DNA of 64,000 nt, taken from contig CM067311.1 of NCBI GenBank assembly GCA_034231615.1, positions 17,628,143-17,692,142 of the forward strand, given 5' to 3'. Below, in pieces: positions 1-10,810 of this stretch. The notes under the pieces were generated by a model. The model saw nothing but the letters and a program-made list of their open reading frames with translations, ran no database searches and was not told the origin of the DNA. Positions within the stretch are counted from its first letter, which is position 1; each line of letters starts with the position of its first letter. A program made the position numbers and the translations under genes. The DNA comes from Meghimatium bilineatum. Its lineage: Eukaryota > Mollusca > Gastropoda > Stylommatophora > Philomycidae.

Positions 1-95
1 ATTGAGTTTTTTCGCATGACGTCTATACACATTCCATATTTCACTAGCGTATAGCAGCACTGGAAGTACCACCTCTCTGTAAACTTTCAGTTTAG

Positions 96-97
<2 letters not shown>
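1..97 (-). pseudogene. LINE reverse transcriptase C-terminal fragment (LINE-C copy 1)
   Basis: The minus strand is open through the left window edge and reads KVYREVVLPVLLYASEIW followed by RRHAKKLN. This matches the region just after the reverse-transcriptase palm in many animal LINEs, where an L-Y-x-x-E-x-W block is followed by a basic RHxKKLN stretch. About 32 codons are visible without a stop. The 5' side stops where a (TA)n run begins at 97, and the 3' side leaves the window. The same protein block recurs at 24420-24993, where the domain runs on to a C2H2 finger. This is a partial element, not a host gene. Confidence 0.72.

Positions 98-145
<48 letters not shown>
97..145. repeat. (TA)n microsatellite
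   Basis: Uninterrupted TA dinucleotides for about 49 bp, directly at the 5'-truncated end of the LINE-C fragment. Confidence 0.95.
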
Positions 146-147
<2 letters not shown>

Positions 148-275
148 CTGCGATGACACAAGGTAAATACGTAGTATGTACGTAAATAGATAGGTTAAAG
201 ATATTAAAGTTATACATTAGATAGTTATTACTGTAAGAACATATTTCCGTTGATGCTTGGAGAAAAGATCTAGAC

Positions 276-497
276 CAGTGTTCCCCAATCTTTATCTTAC
301 CATGTTCCACTAAGTTTTCCTATAATTCTGATGCCTCCCTCCTAACCCCAACCCTATATAACAAACTTTTAATTTATTAAAAAATTGAGTTATTCCCTAT
401 ATGAAGCCGACTTACACCTGTTCGAATTGCCCCTCCCCCTTTTTTATAGAGATCAAAGTGTCCCTCAAGTGGTCGTGTTCCACATGGGGAAACACTG
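276..497. mobile_element. hAT-like MITE, copy 1
   Basis: A 222-bp element bounded by terminal inverted repeats: CAGTGTTCCCC on the left and GGGGAAACACTG on the right. Flanks are ATCTAGAC (268-275) and ATCTAACT (498-505), consistent with a decayed 8-bp target-site duplication of the TCTAGA-like type common for hAT elements. It has no coding capacity. The second copy at 47939-48133 shares the termini and an internal AAATTGAGTTATTC block. It would need a transposase encoded elsewhere. The hAT assignment rests on terminal bases and duplication length only. Confidence 0.72.
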
Positions 498-505
498 ATC
501 TAACT

Positions 506-879
506 ATTTGAAACTAGAAACATAACGCTAATGTAGGTTGGAATATATTTTTCACCCAGACACTCTGAAATGACATTGTGACCTCGTCCTGACCATCTGC
601 AAAAGAAACGTAATGCAGACAAGTAACCACGAGAAGGTCGATTTCAAGATGAGTCTCTGTGGAGGTAACATGAATACGCATGATTGGACAGGTGACATGA
701 TGGTAGCCAGGCTTGTAAATGTGGCATACAGAGATGTCTATAATAAATTAATGAATCCAGTAATGACTATGTCAAAACAGGAAAAAAAGATACAATATTT
801 GAAGCCCCAAAGGTTTATCTGCATGTCTTCGTTCTGACATGTCGTCCTACACTATTTTTCAGAAGATCGATAATATGTA
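506..879. other. no recognisable feature
   Basis: Unique-looking AT-rich sequence. A 74-codon plus-strand open frame (613-837) has no recognisable motif and no supporting context. Confidence 0.5.
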
Positions 880-1790
880 TTAAATGCAGAAAATGGGCAA
901 TCCAAAAGTATAAACTTGAAAAAGGGTAATGAAATTTTGTTAATAACTGGTAACACACATTAAAACACACCAATTGGCGTTTCGACCAAAAGGTCTTTAT
1001 CACGAATATATTAACAATTAAACATGACGAGTAAGAACGGCACATTTGACGTTCAAATGGTAGAGATATAGATATAACCATGATGATTTAAAACTAGGAG
1101 GTCAGAGAAGAAACAGCATAAACATAAAATAGACAAAACACACCGTAATATCAGTAAAACAAGATATACCGGGAAATGAGCCAACACAATATTATCCATA
1201 CGATTGGTGAGTATTGATTCCAAATGGATAAATCGTGCCAATTGATATATTCAGAGGTCCTCAAGCGAGTGGCTAGTCCGGCCATTTGAGAATCACGATT
1301 TAATAGCAGTAACATGAATATCCTTGGCACTCCGCTGGCCCGTGCCATTGAAATGGACAGCACAGGAGTACCAGTCTGATTTTTTATGTTGTACAGATGC
1401 TCACAGAATCGGTATGCTAGCTTTCTTCCTGTTTCACTTATGTAAGCCATGGTGCAACACTTGCAGATCGTGACGAAGATGGCGCTGTGGGACAAACATC
1501 TGAAACTCTCTTCAATGGTGAATGTGGCTTTGTAGAATGTGACAGACCGGGTCTGGGTGACATATGCACAGGTGTAGCATTTACTACTTGTGCATCTGAT
1601 CGTACCAAAATGATTAGAAACGTCAGCCTTGAGCTGAATCCAGACCAATATATCCCTGATGCTCTTGTCACGTCTGTAAAATGTAACTGTAAGCAACCAG
1701 AGGTGCGTCGCAGAACACATTAGCCGCCTTGAGATCTGACTAAAGATGAAAGTATTGGAATAGGACAAGACGAAAGCAGAGCTACGGGGG
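880..1790 (-). pseudogene. Penelope-like element: GIY-YIG endonuclease remnant plus 3' region
   Basis: The minus-strand frame from 1768 to 1151 carries the C-terminal endonuclease of a Penelope-like retroelement. RRDKSIRDILV (residues 32-42) precedes a cysteine cluster (Cys64, Cys67, Cys91, Cys102, Cys104, Cys105) and then AYISETGRKL with a downstream R and EH (about residues 108-124). This is the YIGETGRxL...R..EH layout of these GIY-YIG domains, with the motif glycine replaced by serine. Past residue 136 the homology changes frame, so the copy is broken. Downstream, 880-1080 matches repeats at 3190-3500 and 36855-36985 with the shared block GTTTCGACCAAAAG, probably the element 3' region. 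The reverse-transcriptase part is absent. Confidence 0.8.
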
Positions 1791-1794
1791 TCTC

Positions 1795-2130
1795 TATCTA
1801 TCTATCTTTCCCTCCTCTTTATCTTTTACCGTTGTCGAGGGAGATACAATGTTCTTGTTCTCGCTTTTCTGGTAGCTTCAGATAATGTCATTTGGTGTTC
1901 GTGTGCTGTCTCTTTAATGTTGTCGATCCAGCGTACTCTATGTCTACTCCTGGCTCTTCTTTCTACGGGGGTGGTGGATGAAAATGTAATTTAACACTGT
2001 TCTTGCAGGAAGATCTCCAAGTGTTCTTGAGCATGTCTTGCCGGGAGAGATTGTGTATTCAAAACAGGAAAGACCTGAGGATACTATAGATTTCTCGATT
2101 TGTGATTTTTCGAGAACTCATCACGGTACA
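1795..2130 (-). pseudogene. LINE C-terminal fragment (LINE-F) with GATA-type tail
   Basis: On the minus strand a frame reads RARSRHRVRWIDNIKETA and then HQMTLSEATRKAR. This resembles the RGRPRxRWIDDIK block and following helix at the C-terminus of many LINE ORF2 proteins. Upstream the frame is disrupted. The fragment ends in a (GATA)n tail, seen as TCTATCTATCTATC near 1795 on the plus strand. It abuts the Penelope-like remnant. The parent clade is uncertain because no palm motif is present. Confidence 0.55.
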
Positions 2131-2231
2131 CAGAAGCCGCAGGCGGAGAAGTAGGGACAGTGGCAGGGAATTACGATAGATAGAGGCATGACAGAATGCT
2201 ATAGGTATGAATCGGCTTGTAGTATACTGAT

Positions 2232-3010
2232 GTTATGTTATGTTATGTTCCTCCAGGGCCATAGGCGGCGCATAGGGCAGAAACCATAGCTTTCCATTTC
2301 TGTCTTTGTGTTGCCAGGTCTTTCAATTGTTGCGTGTTGTTTAGGTTCATTGACATGCCTTCTCTATTAATGGTTCTTCGTAGAGTTTCTCTAGGTCTCC
2401 CTCTTCTTCTTACTCCAGGTGGCACCCAATATAGTGATTGCTGGGGAATTCTTAGGCTGTTCATTCTAAGAACATGGCCGATGTAAGTCCAACGCCTTTG
2501 TCTAATGAAGGAAGATATATAGGTTTGTTTGCTTTCCTCTCTTATAGTAGTGTTAGATTTAAAGTCACTCCACTTAACGTTCAGAATGGTACGTAGGCAT
2601 TTGTTTTCAAAGGAGTCGAGTCTTTTATCTGTGGCTTTTGTGGCTTTCCAACTTTCGCACCCATATGATAGAATAGGGATGATGTTGGAGTTAAATAACT
2701 TGAGTTTTGTGGTGTTTCTTAGTGTGTTTGACGTCCATATGTTGCGTAGTTTATTGAAAGCACCCGCTGCAAGGGCAATACGGTGTAAAATTTCTTTTGA
2801 TGAGTCTCCATCCAATGCTAGATTGGTGCCTAAATATGTAAAATTGTTGACTTTTAATAATGGAACATTTTGAATTTCTATGTTGTCGTTGGATCTCGTA
2901 AAATCTAGTATATGAGTTTTTGATGTGGTGATTTTCAACCCTATCTGATTTGAGTAGTGTTGGAGATTCGAATATAGGAAAACAACGTTTGACAACAGTC
3001 GACATAATAG
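2232..3010 (-). pseudogene. LINE reverse transcriptase C-terminal half (LINE-A copy 1)
   Basis: A 250-codon minus-strand frame (2995 to 2243) starts just downstream of where the YxDD motif would lie. It reads IGLKITTSKT, then FTYLGTNLALDG, LSYGCESW, RTILNVKWSDFKSN, RRWTYIGHVLRM and RRGRPRETLRR, and ends in YGPGGT and a stop. These are the thumb and C-terminal blocks of an RTE/BovB-like or related LINE ORF2. The endonuclease and palm motifs are missing, so it is 5'-truncated but otherwise intact. The 3' end carries an (AACAT)n-type tail, seen as TTATG repeats at 2232-2250. A near-identical shorter copy lies at 60779-61344. The frame begins with TTG and is not a genuine start. Confidence 0.85.
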
Positions 3011-3189
3011 TAACTATGGTTCTGGTTCATAAACAGTGGTAGGTTTTATGTTGGCAGTAGTTTACACAACCGAACAACCGAGTAATCCAAGACCGAAAGA
3101 AAAACATTCCTCCATCTTGAACACACACCGGAAACTCATACTGATGTGCTAAATCGAAAAAGTGTACTTACTGCGCAAATCTGAAATCT

Positions 3190-3500
3190 AACTGGTAGAT
3201 CCAGGAAAAGGGTAATAACGTTTTGCTGATACTAGATAACACACATAATGACACACACAAATCAACGTTTCGACCAAAAGAACTTTATCAGGGCAGACAA
3301 TTGAAACAAAATTAAAACATATAACAGAAAGCCAACAGTAATAACATCGACGGTCACATTGAAATGAGTAGTATGGATTGATCGGAATAGACGAAATGAC
3401 ACCGGACAAGGAAAATACAAAAATGACAACAAACATGTGACACGAAACACATGTGTCAAAGAATTTCACATGGGAGGTGTCAAGGAAGTGCACATAAGTA
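3190..3500 (-). mobile_element. Penelope-like element 3' region, copy 2
   Basis: The block around 3205-3300, including GTTTCGACCAAAAG and CTTTATCA, matches 900-1010 in the same orientation. No endonuclease motif is readable. Probably the 3' untranslated part of the same retroelement family, by association with the copy at 880-1790. Confidence 0.55.
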
Positions 3501-3810
3501 GAGATTTCGGATATGAATTTGATGTCCAGACTACTGTTTCATCAAAATAAATTATCATGATAAAAGAATATATTAGCAGATGCATTAGGAATACACGATT
3601 GATAAAAATAGTTTGAGAATCCAAACAGAACATGAGAAAGCCAAATGTATGATAGTGTTAGATTAGAACACGAATATCTCGTACATGTCAATGAAGTTTA
3701 CTAGTCGCCGTCTGTGGGTGTGCACAGCGAGATTTAGGGAAAGTAATACAACTAAACATAATCCGCTTTACGGAAGCCTTTTGGGACCTATCTTTGACCT
3801 ATCAACAGTA
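3501..3810. other. no recognisable feature
   Basis: AT-rich sequence with no repeat or coding motif that I can identify. Confidence 0.5.
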
Positions 3811-4605
3811 TCATGTGACGTATTCCTTCCAGAACGTTGTCTTCCCAATGAACTCTCTGAACCTCTATGTGTCTTAAGCGATGTGGCTTGCATTTTCTAG
3901 CGATGTATTCATGTTATCTTTAATGTCTTCAGTCCATCGTTTTCTTGGTCTGCCCTTTCTCCTCTACCCAGGTACTCTTCCCTCCATTATTGTCTTTCTA
4001 AACAGTTGTGTCTATTTATATGACCACACAGGCGTAGTTTTCTTTTTGTTATTGTGTTTAGTAACCAACACTCTGGAATCTTCAATGTGTTTATAATATC
4101 TGAGTTTCTGATTTTTTCCTTCCATGATATTTTAAGTATCTTTTTGTAGCATTTCAGCTAGAAGGCGTTGATCTTCTTTGCCGCTGTTTTACTTAGAGTC
4201 CATTTTTGACAGCCGTATGTTGCAACCGGAAAAATAAAAGTTTGTAACATTAGCACTTTCGTTTCTATTTTGTTGTTTTTCCATATGTTTTTCAACCGTG
4301 TTATTTTGCAATATGCCATTGCCAATCTCTTCCTTATTTCTGCCATGCAGTCTCCTGCACCGTTGATGTTTGCTCCTAAGTATTCAAATTTATCCACACA
4401 TTCTATCTCGGTATTGTCTATTCTGATTTTTGGTTGTTATGTTGTTATATCTGTTGACATGATTTTTGCGTGTTGAAATACATGTGATGTGCTTCGCTAT
4501 ATTTCTTCGTGTTCTTGATTAGTTGTTCCAATCCCTTTATATCATTTGAAAGAGGCACTGTGTCGTCTGCGTAGCGAAGTTCCGGGATTAAGAATCCACC
4601 TATGT
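3811..4605 (-). pseudogene. LINE reverse transcriptase with YADD motif, broken (LINE-B copy 1)
   Basis: Minus-strand translation gives IPELRYADDTV, with the catalytic YADD at 4573-4562, then KGLEQLIKNTKKYSEAH. A frameshift and a TAA follow, and the frame resumes as VDKFEYLGANINGAGD, TRLKNIWKNNK, ATYGCQKWTLSK and KKILKISWKEKIRN. The C-terminal GRGER/RKRW block is again frameshifted. Order and spacing match the palm-to-C-terminus part of an RTE-like LINE ORF2. The 5' end is lost just upstream of the palm. A 170-bp piece of the same 3' end recurs at 15321-15487. It is a dead copy. Confidence 0.82.
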
Positions 4606-4750
4606 TTAAAGCGTCCCTACGGCATTAATAAATGCTATGGGTTACTTTACTTTACTATGTCTTCTTTCACGTTCGTCATTATACTTTCTGCGTATACAAC
4701 AGTATCACTATGTAACATATGAGAACAGACTGTAAGAATTATTGTCATTT

Positions 4751-5128
4751 TATCCACATGCTTCCTACTTGAATTTACTTGTATGCGATATTATTTGAAG
4801 CAACATTGTTCTGTCTTTATGTTATTTATGTTTACAAGAAGGCCTTTAGGTCCTTGTGTACGAATATGCATGTTCTGTGTTTGTGTTCCTGAGGATACTT
4901 TAATACTTGTACGGGATGTTCGTTGATGTTGTAATAGTCCTTGTTTCGATTTGTCTGTTCTCAGTGATTCGAGTACACAGGCTGAAAGTCCTGACCGGGC
5001 CACATCTTTTGTTTTTGTGGTTGTGCTTGGTCAAGTACGGAAAACCTGTTTACTTGTGGTGGAAAGCGATTCAGTGATGCTAGAACAGACCTGGTTCAAT
5101 TCCCGTCAGCTGTAAGAATTAGTATTTT
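4751..5128 (+). mobile_element. S1 SINE-like repeat, plus copy
   Basis: The unit starts CATGCTTCCTACTTGAATTT, runs through GAAGCAACATTGTTCTGTC and TTATTTATGTTTACAAG, and ends with a tRNA-like segment: TTGGTCAAGTACGGAAAAC, about 50 bp, then GGTTCAATTCCCGTCAGCTG. The last block contains a good Pol III B-box (GGTTCAATTCC). Related copies lie at 8660-9098, 11733-11880, 16735-17125, 17190-17302 and 33805-34225. It is noncoding. Confidence 0.68.
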
Positions 5129-5434
5129 TACGTGTTGCTGTCTATAGGTCGGTCAATAAATGAATCTGATAAGCGGATTTTTACAAGCAAAGCAAGTTGT
5201 CTTGTCTTCTTGAGGATCTTAGAGTTCAGCGTGGGTTATGTCGATAGTTAAAAAGCCGAGGTCAAGGTTAAGCATGCATAACCGTTGCTATTTTTGAGCT
5301 TGGTGACCAGAGTAGACATCAGAGAATCAGTTCTGTCGTACTGCTGGCCTGCTACTAGCGAAATGGGCACAGATATCCATCAATCAGTGGAAGTGGTAAA
5401 AACACTGAATTTATTTTAAAAAACCATCAACCAA

Positions 5435-5580
5435 GTCGGATGTTTTGGAACACTAACGCAAATAAAACCGCGACAAAATGAATTTTCGTTCATTGGACTA
5501 CACACTGCTGAAGATCTAGTAGGATGAGTTTCCTGCTATAAGAGAGAACCGTTGGGAGTGTGAGAACTAACGAAAGACAA
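5435..5580 (+). mobile_element. S2 SINE-like repeat, subfamily b
   Basis: Begins GTCGGATGTTTTGG, then CGCAAATAAAACCGCGACA, GGACTACACACTGCTG and AATCTAGTAGGA-like sequence, and ends GTGTGAGAACTAACG. Diagnostic blocks are shared with 39825-39978 and 46893-47028. Confidence 0.6.
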
Positions 5581-5603
5581 ACTAAGTTCAACTGTTATAC
5601 ATG

Positions 5604-5707
5604 TCTTGTATTATATGACGTGTGTTAGTGTTGTATATGACTTGTTCTAGTGTTGTATATGACGGTGCTAGTGTTGTATATGACGGTGCTAGTGTTGTAT
5701 ATGACGG
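5604..5707. repeat. 21-bp minisatellite
   Basis: About four copies of a 21-bp unit containing AGTGTTGTATATGACG; the last copies start at 5665 and 5686. Confidence 0.85.
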
Positions 5708-6354
5708 GTACAATACTATTTATATACTTGAAGTCGCCTTGGCTATATTTGGCATACGACACAGTATATAGATAGTTACCAACCAAAATCACGACAATAA
5801 TAAAAAACGTAACGAATGAAGTCCTAATTAATTATGTGCAGAGATCTTCTATACACTGTCGACAGTCTCGTTGTAACGCAATAAGCGTTAGTAGTAATAC
5901 GATTTTAATTAATAGAACGGGTAATCAGATCTCATTGTGAAAACATTTAGAACCGGTATAAAAACCAATAATAAATCACATCACTGAGATTTGGTCCTTG
6001 TGTCACCGGGCACGCAAGGGGTGCGCATAAAGTATCAACACTATGACCTCCCAAGCAATTCAAAGTAAGCGACTAAGTAAGTATTGAGTTGGAAGTCTTG
6101 AGTTATCAAACATTATATAGGTGTAAATGATACAAAAGTCAAATTAAAATAGAATATTTCACACAGGAAGTGATATAACAGCACCCAATCTGAAAACCAT
6201 AAAACATCGTATTCCGTTCACCCAGACTATATCCAAATAACCAGTGGAAGTTTGAGAACACAACAAAAGGAGAAATGAAGCGATAAAAATACTAATCGAT
6301 ATTTGACAACAATCTATAACGAATAGAAAAAAGTTGTAAAAATGTATTCACTAC
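5708..6354. other. no recognisable feature
   Basis: AT-rich unique-looking sequence. I see no coding frame, repeat boundary or transposon terminus. Confidence 0.5.
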
Positions 6355-6359
6355 TTGTC

Positions 6360-7300
6360 CCCACACTTTGATCCTCTCCTGCCCTCCTCCCCATCTCCCG
6401 TCATCTCCCCTTTCATCATCTCCCCTCTCCGTCCTCACCAACTTTCATCTAATCTCCTCTCGTTCCCGTTTCTCTCCTCTCCTCACTCATTCACTCTCAT
6501 CTCCTTTCCTCTTCTTAGAAGGGCTCCACTATCAATCCTCCACTCTCACCATATCTCTCCTCGTTCTTATTCCACTACTTTCCTCGCTCCATCACTCTCC
6601 ACTCATCTCCTTCCCTCTCATCACCTCAGCTTAACCTCCTCTCTCCTCCACTAATCTCTTTCCCTCTCATCCACTTTCATTCCTTCATTATCCTCTCCTT
6701 CTTCACAATTCTCATCGTCTCCCCTCCCCTTCTCCTCCTCTCTCATCTCATTTCTTCTTTCTCCATTTTCTCCTCTCTCCTTTCTTCGCGCCTTCACTAT
6801 TCTCTCATATCCTTACTTCTCCTCTCACTTCCTCTTATCTTCTCCCTTTCCCTTCACTCTTCCCTTTCCTTGCCTCCCCTCCACTCTCCTCACCTCCCTC
6901 GTCCACTCTCACTCTTCCACTTCTATATTTTTATATACATCTCCTCCCCTATTGCTCTACTTTTTCTTCCACTCCCCTCCCTCTCTACTTCACTCTCTTA
7001 TCGCCCCTTCCTACTCTTGTCCCTTATTTCGCTATCCATTCGTCCTATCCTGCACTCCTAGTCTAGGATTTACCTATAAGCTAAACAAGCTATAGCTTAG
7101 GGCCCCCACTTTCTTTGGGGCTCCCATAAAAATCATATTTGGCACTGACATATAATATCTAGACTTAGAAAGGGCCCCATATCTGAAATAGCTTAGGGCC
7201 TTATCGTCTAAATCCAGCGCTGTGCACTTCCCTTATACTTTCTCCTTCACCCTCCTCTTATCTTCTTCCCTCCTCCACTCTTCTCTTTTCCTCTCATCTC
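6360..7300. repeat. polypyrimidine tract (CT-rich low complexity)
   Basis: Almost all C and T on the plus strand from 6360 to 7060 and again at 7225-7300, with a mixed 150-bp interruption around 7061-7220. Motifs are TCTCC, CTCCTC and TCACTCT without a fixed period. Serine/proline/leucine-rich open frames here follow from the composition. Confidence 0.85.
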
Positions 7301-7428
7301 CTAAAATATAATAATATTGCACAGTGATTTTATGTCGTCATTTCTCACTAACAAAGAAAAAAAGGAAGAAATAAAGAAACGTCAAACATTGAAGATCTGG
7401 AAGGAAAAGTCAGATGAATGTTGTCTTC

Positions 7429-7592
7429 TAGTCTCCACTTCTAGTCTCCACTTCCAGTCTCCACTTCCAGTCTCCACTTCGAGTCTCCACTTCTAGTCTC
7501 CACTTCTAGTCTCCACTTCTAGTCTCCACTTCTAGTCTCCACTTCTAGTCTCCACTTCGGGTCTCCACTTCTAGTCTCCACTTCTAGTCTAC
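7429..7592. repeat. 13-bp minisatellite
   Basis: About 12.5 copies of AGTCTCCACTTCT, with a few C/T and G substitutions in single copies. Confidence 0.95.
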
Positions 7593-7639
7593 TCGATACC
7601 TTATTGTCTATACAATTAATTGAAACAGTTTTAGAAAAG

Positions 7640-8045
7640 TTTTCACTCTTTCCATCTATAATTCTCTTCTCTCTCACTCTTTTCCTCTCTATCTCTCTCA
7701 ATTCTTTCCGTTTCTCACTCTCTTCTCATCTTCCAAATGTTTACCCCTCTCTCTCATTCTATTCTCTACGTCACATTTATCACAATCTTTCCATGTCTCA
7801 GTACTTTCCCCTCATACCAACTCTTTGTTTCTCTTTTTTTTATTCTATTCTTTATTTCTCATCCTCCCATATATTATTCCCTTCCATTCTTTCTCTGCTT
7901 ACCTCTATTACTTTGTTCTCTCACTCTTTTCCATTTTATTTTGTTATTTCCTGCCAATTTTTTCTCTTCATTCTTACTCTCTTCTCTTGTCTCCACTGTC
8001 GTTCTTTGCCTTCTCTAACCCTTAACTCACTTTTCCTGACTCACT
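7640..8045. repeat. polypyrimidine tract, second block
   Basis: CT-rich low-complexity sequence similar in style to 6360-7060. Open frames here are composition artefacts. Confidence 0.8.
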
Positions 8046-8240
8046 CTATTCTAATCACAATCTCCATATATCTACAGCTTTGTTTATATCGATTCTCACG
8101 ATTTGCATATTTCGTGATGGGTTTCCACTCCTGGCAGATACGTCCCAGCTCTATTAGTTCTTACTTGCTTTATCTTTTCTATGCAAATACTTGTCTCTGT
8201 CTTTGACAGATTTTCTCTGTGTATTACGTTTTCCTTCCAC

Positions 8241-8576
8241 GAAGGCACAAGCTGGTCACTGCTCACAACGACCACCACAATATCCGTCTTAACTTCTCAA
8301 CACACGACGGGGGGTACAAGCTGGTCACTGCTCAAAACGACCACCACAATATCCCAGTCTTAACTTCTCAACACATGACGGGGGCACACGCTGGTCACTG
8401 CCCAGAACGACCACCACAATATCCCAGTCATAACTTCTCAACACATGACGGGGGCACACGCTGGTCACTGCCCAGAACGACCACGACAGTCTCCCAGTCT
8501 TAACTTCTCAACACATGACGGGGCACACGCTGGTCACTGCCCAGAACTACCACCACAGTCTCCCAGTCTCTCAACA
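8241..8576. repeat. 70-bp tandem repeat
   Basis: About 4.7 copies of a 69-70 bp unit containing GCTGGTCACTGC, CGACCACCACAATATC and TTAACTTCTCAACACATGA. Copy starts are at about 8247, 8316, 8386, 8456 and 8525. Confidence 0.93.
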
Positions 8577-8659
8577 CTATCACGTATTCTTACTACAAAT
8601 GCCAATATTTCTACTTGAAAACATAAATAATATAGAGACATGGCAAATAATAACTAATG

Positions 8660-9098
8660 CACGTAAATCCAAATAGGAAGCATGAGGATAAATTAAAAAT
8701 TCTGGTAGCTGACGGAACTAAACCAGTGAGTACACAGTTTGAATGCCGTGGCAAAATCGCAGCTTTTCTTGTGTATGTGTTGAGTCAAGTACGGAATAAC
8801 ACGTTTCGCACAAGTAGCCAGAACAGACCAGGTTCAATTCCGTCACCTTAAAGAATTTTTTATTTATCCTCATGCTTCCTACTAGAATTTACGTATATAA
8901 GCCATTATTTGAAGCAACATTTTCATGTCTCTATGTTATTTATGTTTATAAGTTCATAAATTGAGCCTTTTAATACCAATAACGATGTTCTATATTTTTG
9001 GTTCGGTGTTGTAGTAATAGTCATTGTTTTGAATGGTCCGTTCTCAGTGACTTAAGTACACAGTTTGAATGTCTTGACAAAGTCGCATCTTTACTTAT
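8660..9098 (+). mobile_element. S1 SINE-like repeat, composite copy with inverted end
   Basis: The left 60 bp (8663-8722) reads as the reverse complement of the family 3' end (GGAAGCATGAGGATAA). It is followed by a forward tRNA-like end with GTTCAATTCCGTCA and TATCCTCATGCTTCCTAC at 8830-8890. A second forward unit then begins (GAAGCAACATTTTCATGTCT) and fades near GTACACAGTTTGAATGTC at 9080. Small fold-back structure plus a partial tandem copy. Confidence 0.62.
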
Positions 9099-9099
9099 G

Positions 9100-9514
9100 G
9101 AATAACGATTTTATTAAGTTAATAATCTTACTGTAATACTATCAAAATAAAAATAAATAAATAAAAAAGACTGTATCCACGTTGCGGAACAAATGGGACC
9201 TGTTTCAAGAAACAAAAAACTAACTAGTTTTTTTGTAAATTGCCAAAGGTTGAAGAAGTTATAAACATTAAATCACATCAAGAGAATATTTCCTTTGAAG
9301 GATGATAACCAAAATAAAAAGGACATAAACACTCCAAATAATGAGTTTATGGAAGGTCACAGGAGGACAATCACATAGCAGGGGGCTATCAATAAACAAT
9401 GTAGAGTATTTGGGAGGGAGGAAATGGGGTTTGAATGAGTTGCTGGGAGGAGTAGTTGATAGTATTAGTAATGGAGGCTGCATTAAATAAAAAAAACAAA
9501 CAATGAAAGAAGGT
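9100..9514. other. no recognisable feature
   Basis: AT-rich sequence with short A-rich runs and no interpretable repeat or coding motif. Confidence 0.5.
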
Positions 9515-9664
<150 letters not shown>

Positions 9665-10061
9665 TTATAAATAATAAACATTTGCAAAATTAAATATACA
9701 CATACAATAAATATATGTAAAAATAATTAATACATATACATAGGTGCACATATATATAAACACATATGTACACATTCAGAAACCAATCAAATATTGAAAA
9801 ATGGGCACTGACAAATGGTAACATATATATAATACAATTTTGTCATATATACATACAAACAAAAAATATGAATAATCACAAGTCAAAGAATTCATGTATG
9901 AAAGGTGCCCACGCATGTAAAGGCATCGACATACGATTACGGACACACATAATAATTCGTGTACATCATCACACACAAAAGTAGATACGTGAATCAACAT
10001 TCACAAACACCCACATAAGATATATACTTGCAATCATACGAACATAAAAATATATACATTT
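9665..10061. other. no recognisable feature
   Basis: AT-rich sequence with scattered CACATA and ATATAC words. No coding or transposon signal. Confidence 0.5.
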
Positions 10062-10541
10062 ATTAACATAAACATTCACTAACATAAACATTCACTAACA
10101 TAAACATTCACTAACATAAACATTCACTAACATAAACATTCACTAACATAAAACATTCACTAACATAAACATTCACTACACTAACTTAAACATTCACTAA
10201 CATAAACATTCACTAACATAAACATTCACTAACATAACACATCACTAACATAAACATTCACTAACATAAACATTCACTAACATAAACATTCACTAACATA
10301 AACATTCACTAACATAAACATTCACTAACATAAACATTCACTAACATAAACATTCACTAACATAAACATTCACTAACATAAACATTCACTAACATAAACA
10401 TTCACTAACATAAACATTCACTAACATAAACATTCACTAACATAAACATTCACTAACATAAACATTCACTAACATAAACATTCACTAACATAAACATTCA
10501 CTAACATAAACATTCACTAACATAAACATTCACTAACATAA
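10062..10541. repeat. 16-bp minisatellite
   Basis: About 30 copies of CATAAACATTCACTAA, very homogeneous. Irregular copies cluster at 10150-10240. Confidence 0.97.
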
Positions 10542-10599
10542 AGATATTAACATGCATTAATATAGAACATGCCGTCAATAAAAACGTATACATTTTGTT

Positions 10600-10810
10600 A
10601 ATATTTCTAAATATTTGCGTGTGTGTGTATATATGTGCTAATATTTATATATATATATATATGTATGTGTGTATATATGTATATTCATATATATGTATGT
10701 CTGTGTATGTATATATGTGTATGTATCTATGTATATATATTTATATATATATGAATGTGTATGTGCGTGTATGTGTATATGCATGCATGTATATATATAT
10801 ATATATCAAT
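10600..10810. repeat. TA/TG-rich simple sequence
   Basis: Mixed TATA, TGTG and ATGTATG words without a fixed period. Confidence 0.8.

Noticed and set aside
6355-8206. Ser/Pro/Leu-rich open frames in the CT-rich domain
   Set aside because: Polypyrimidine DNA lacks stop codons on that strand, so long frames are expected by composition.
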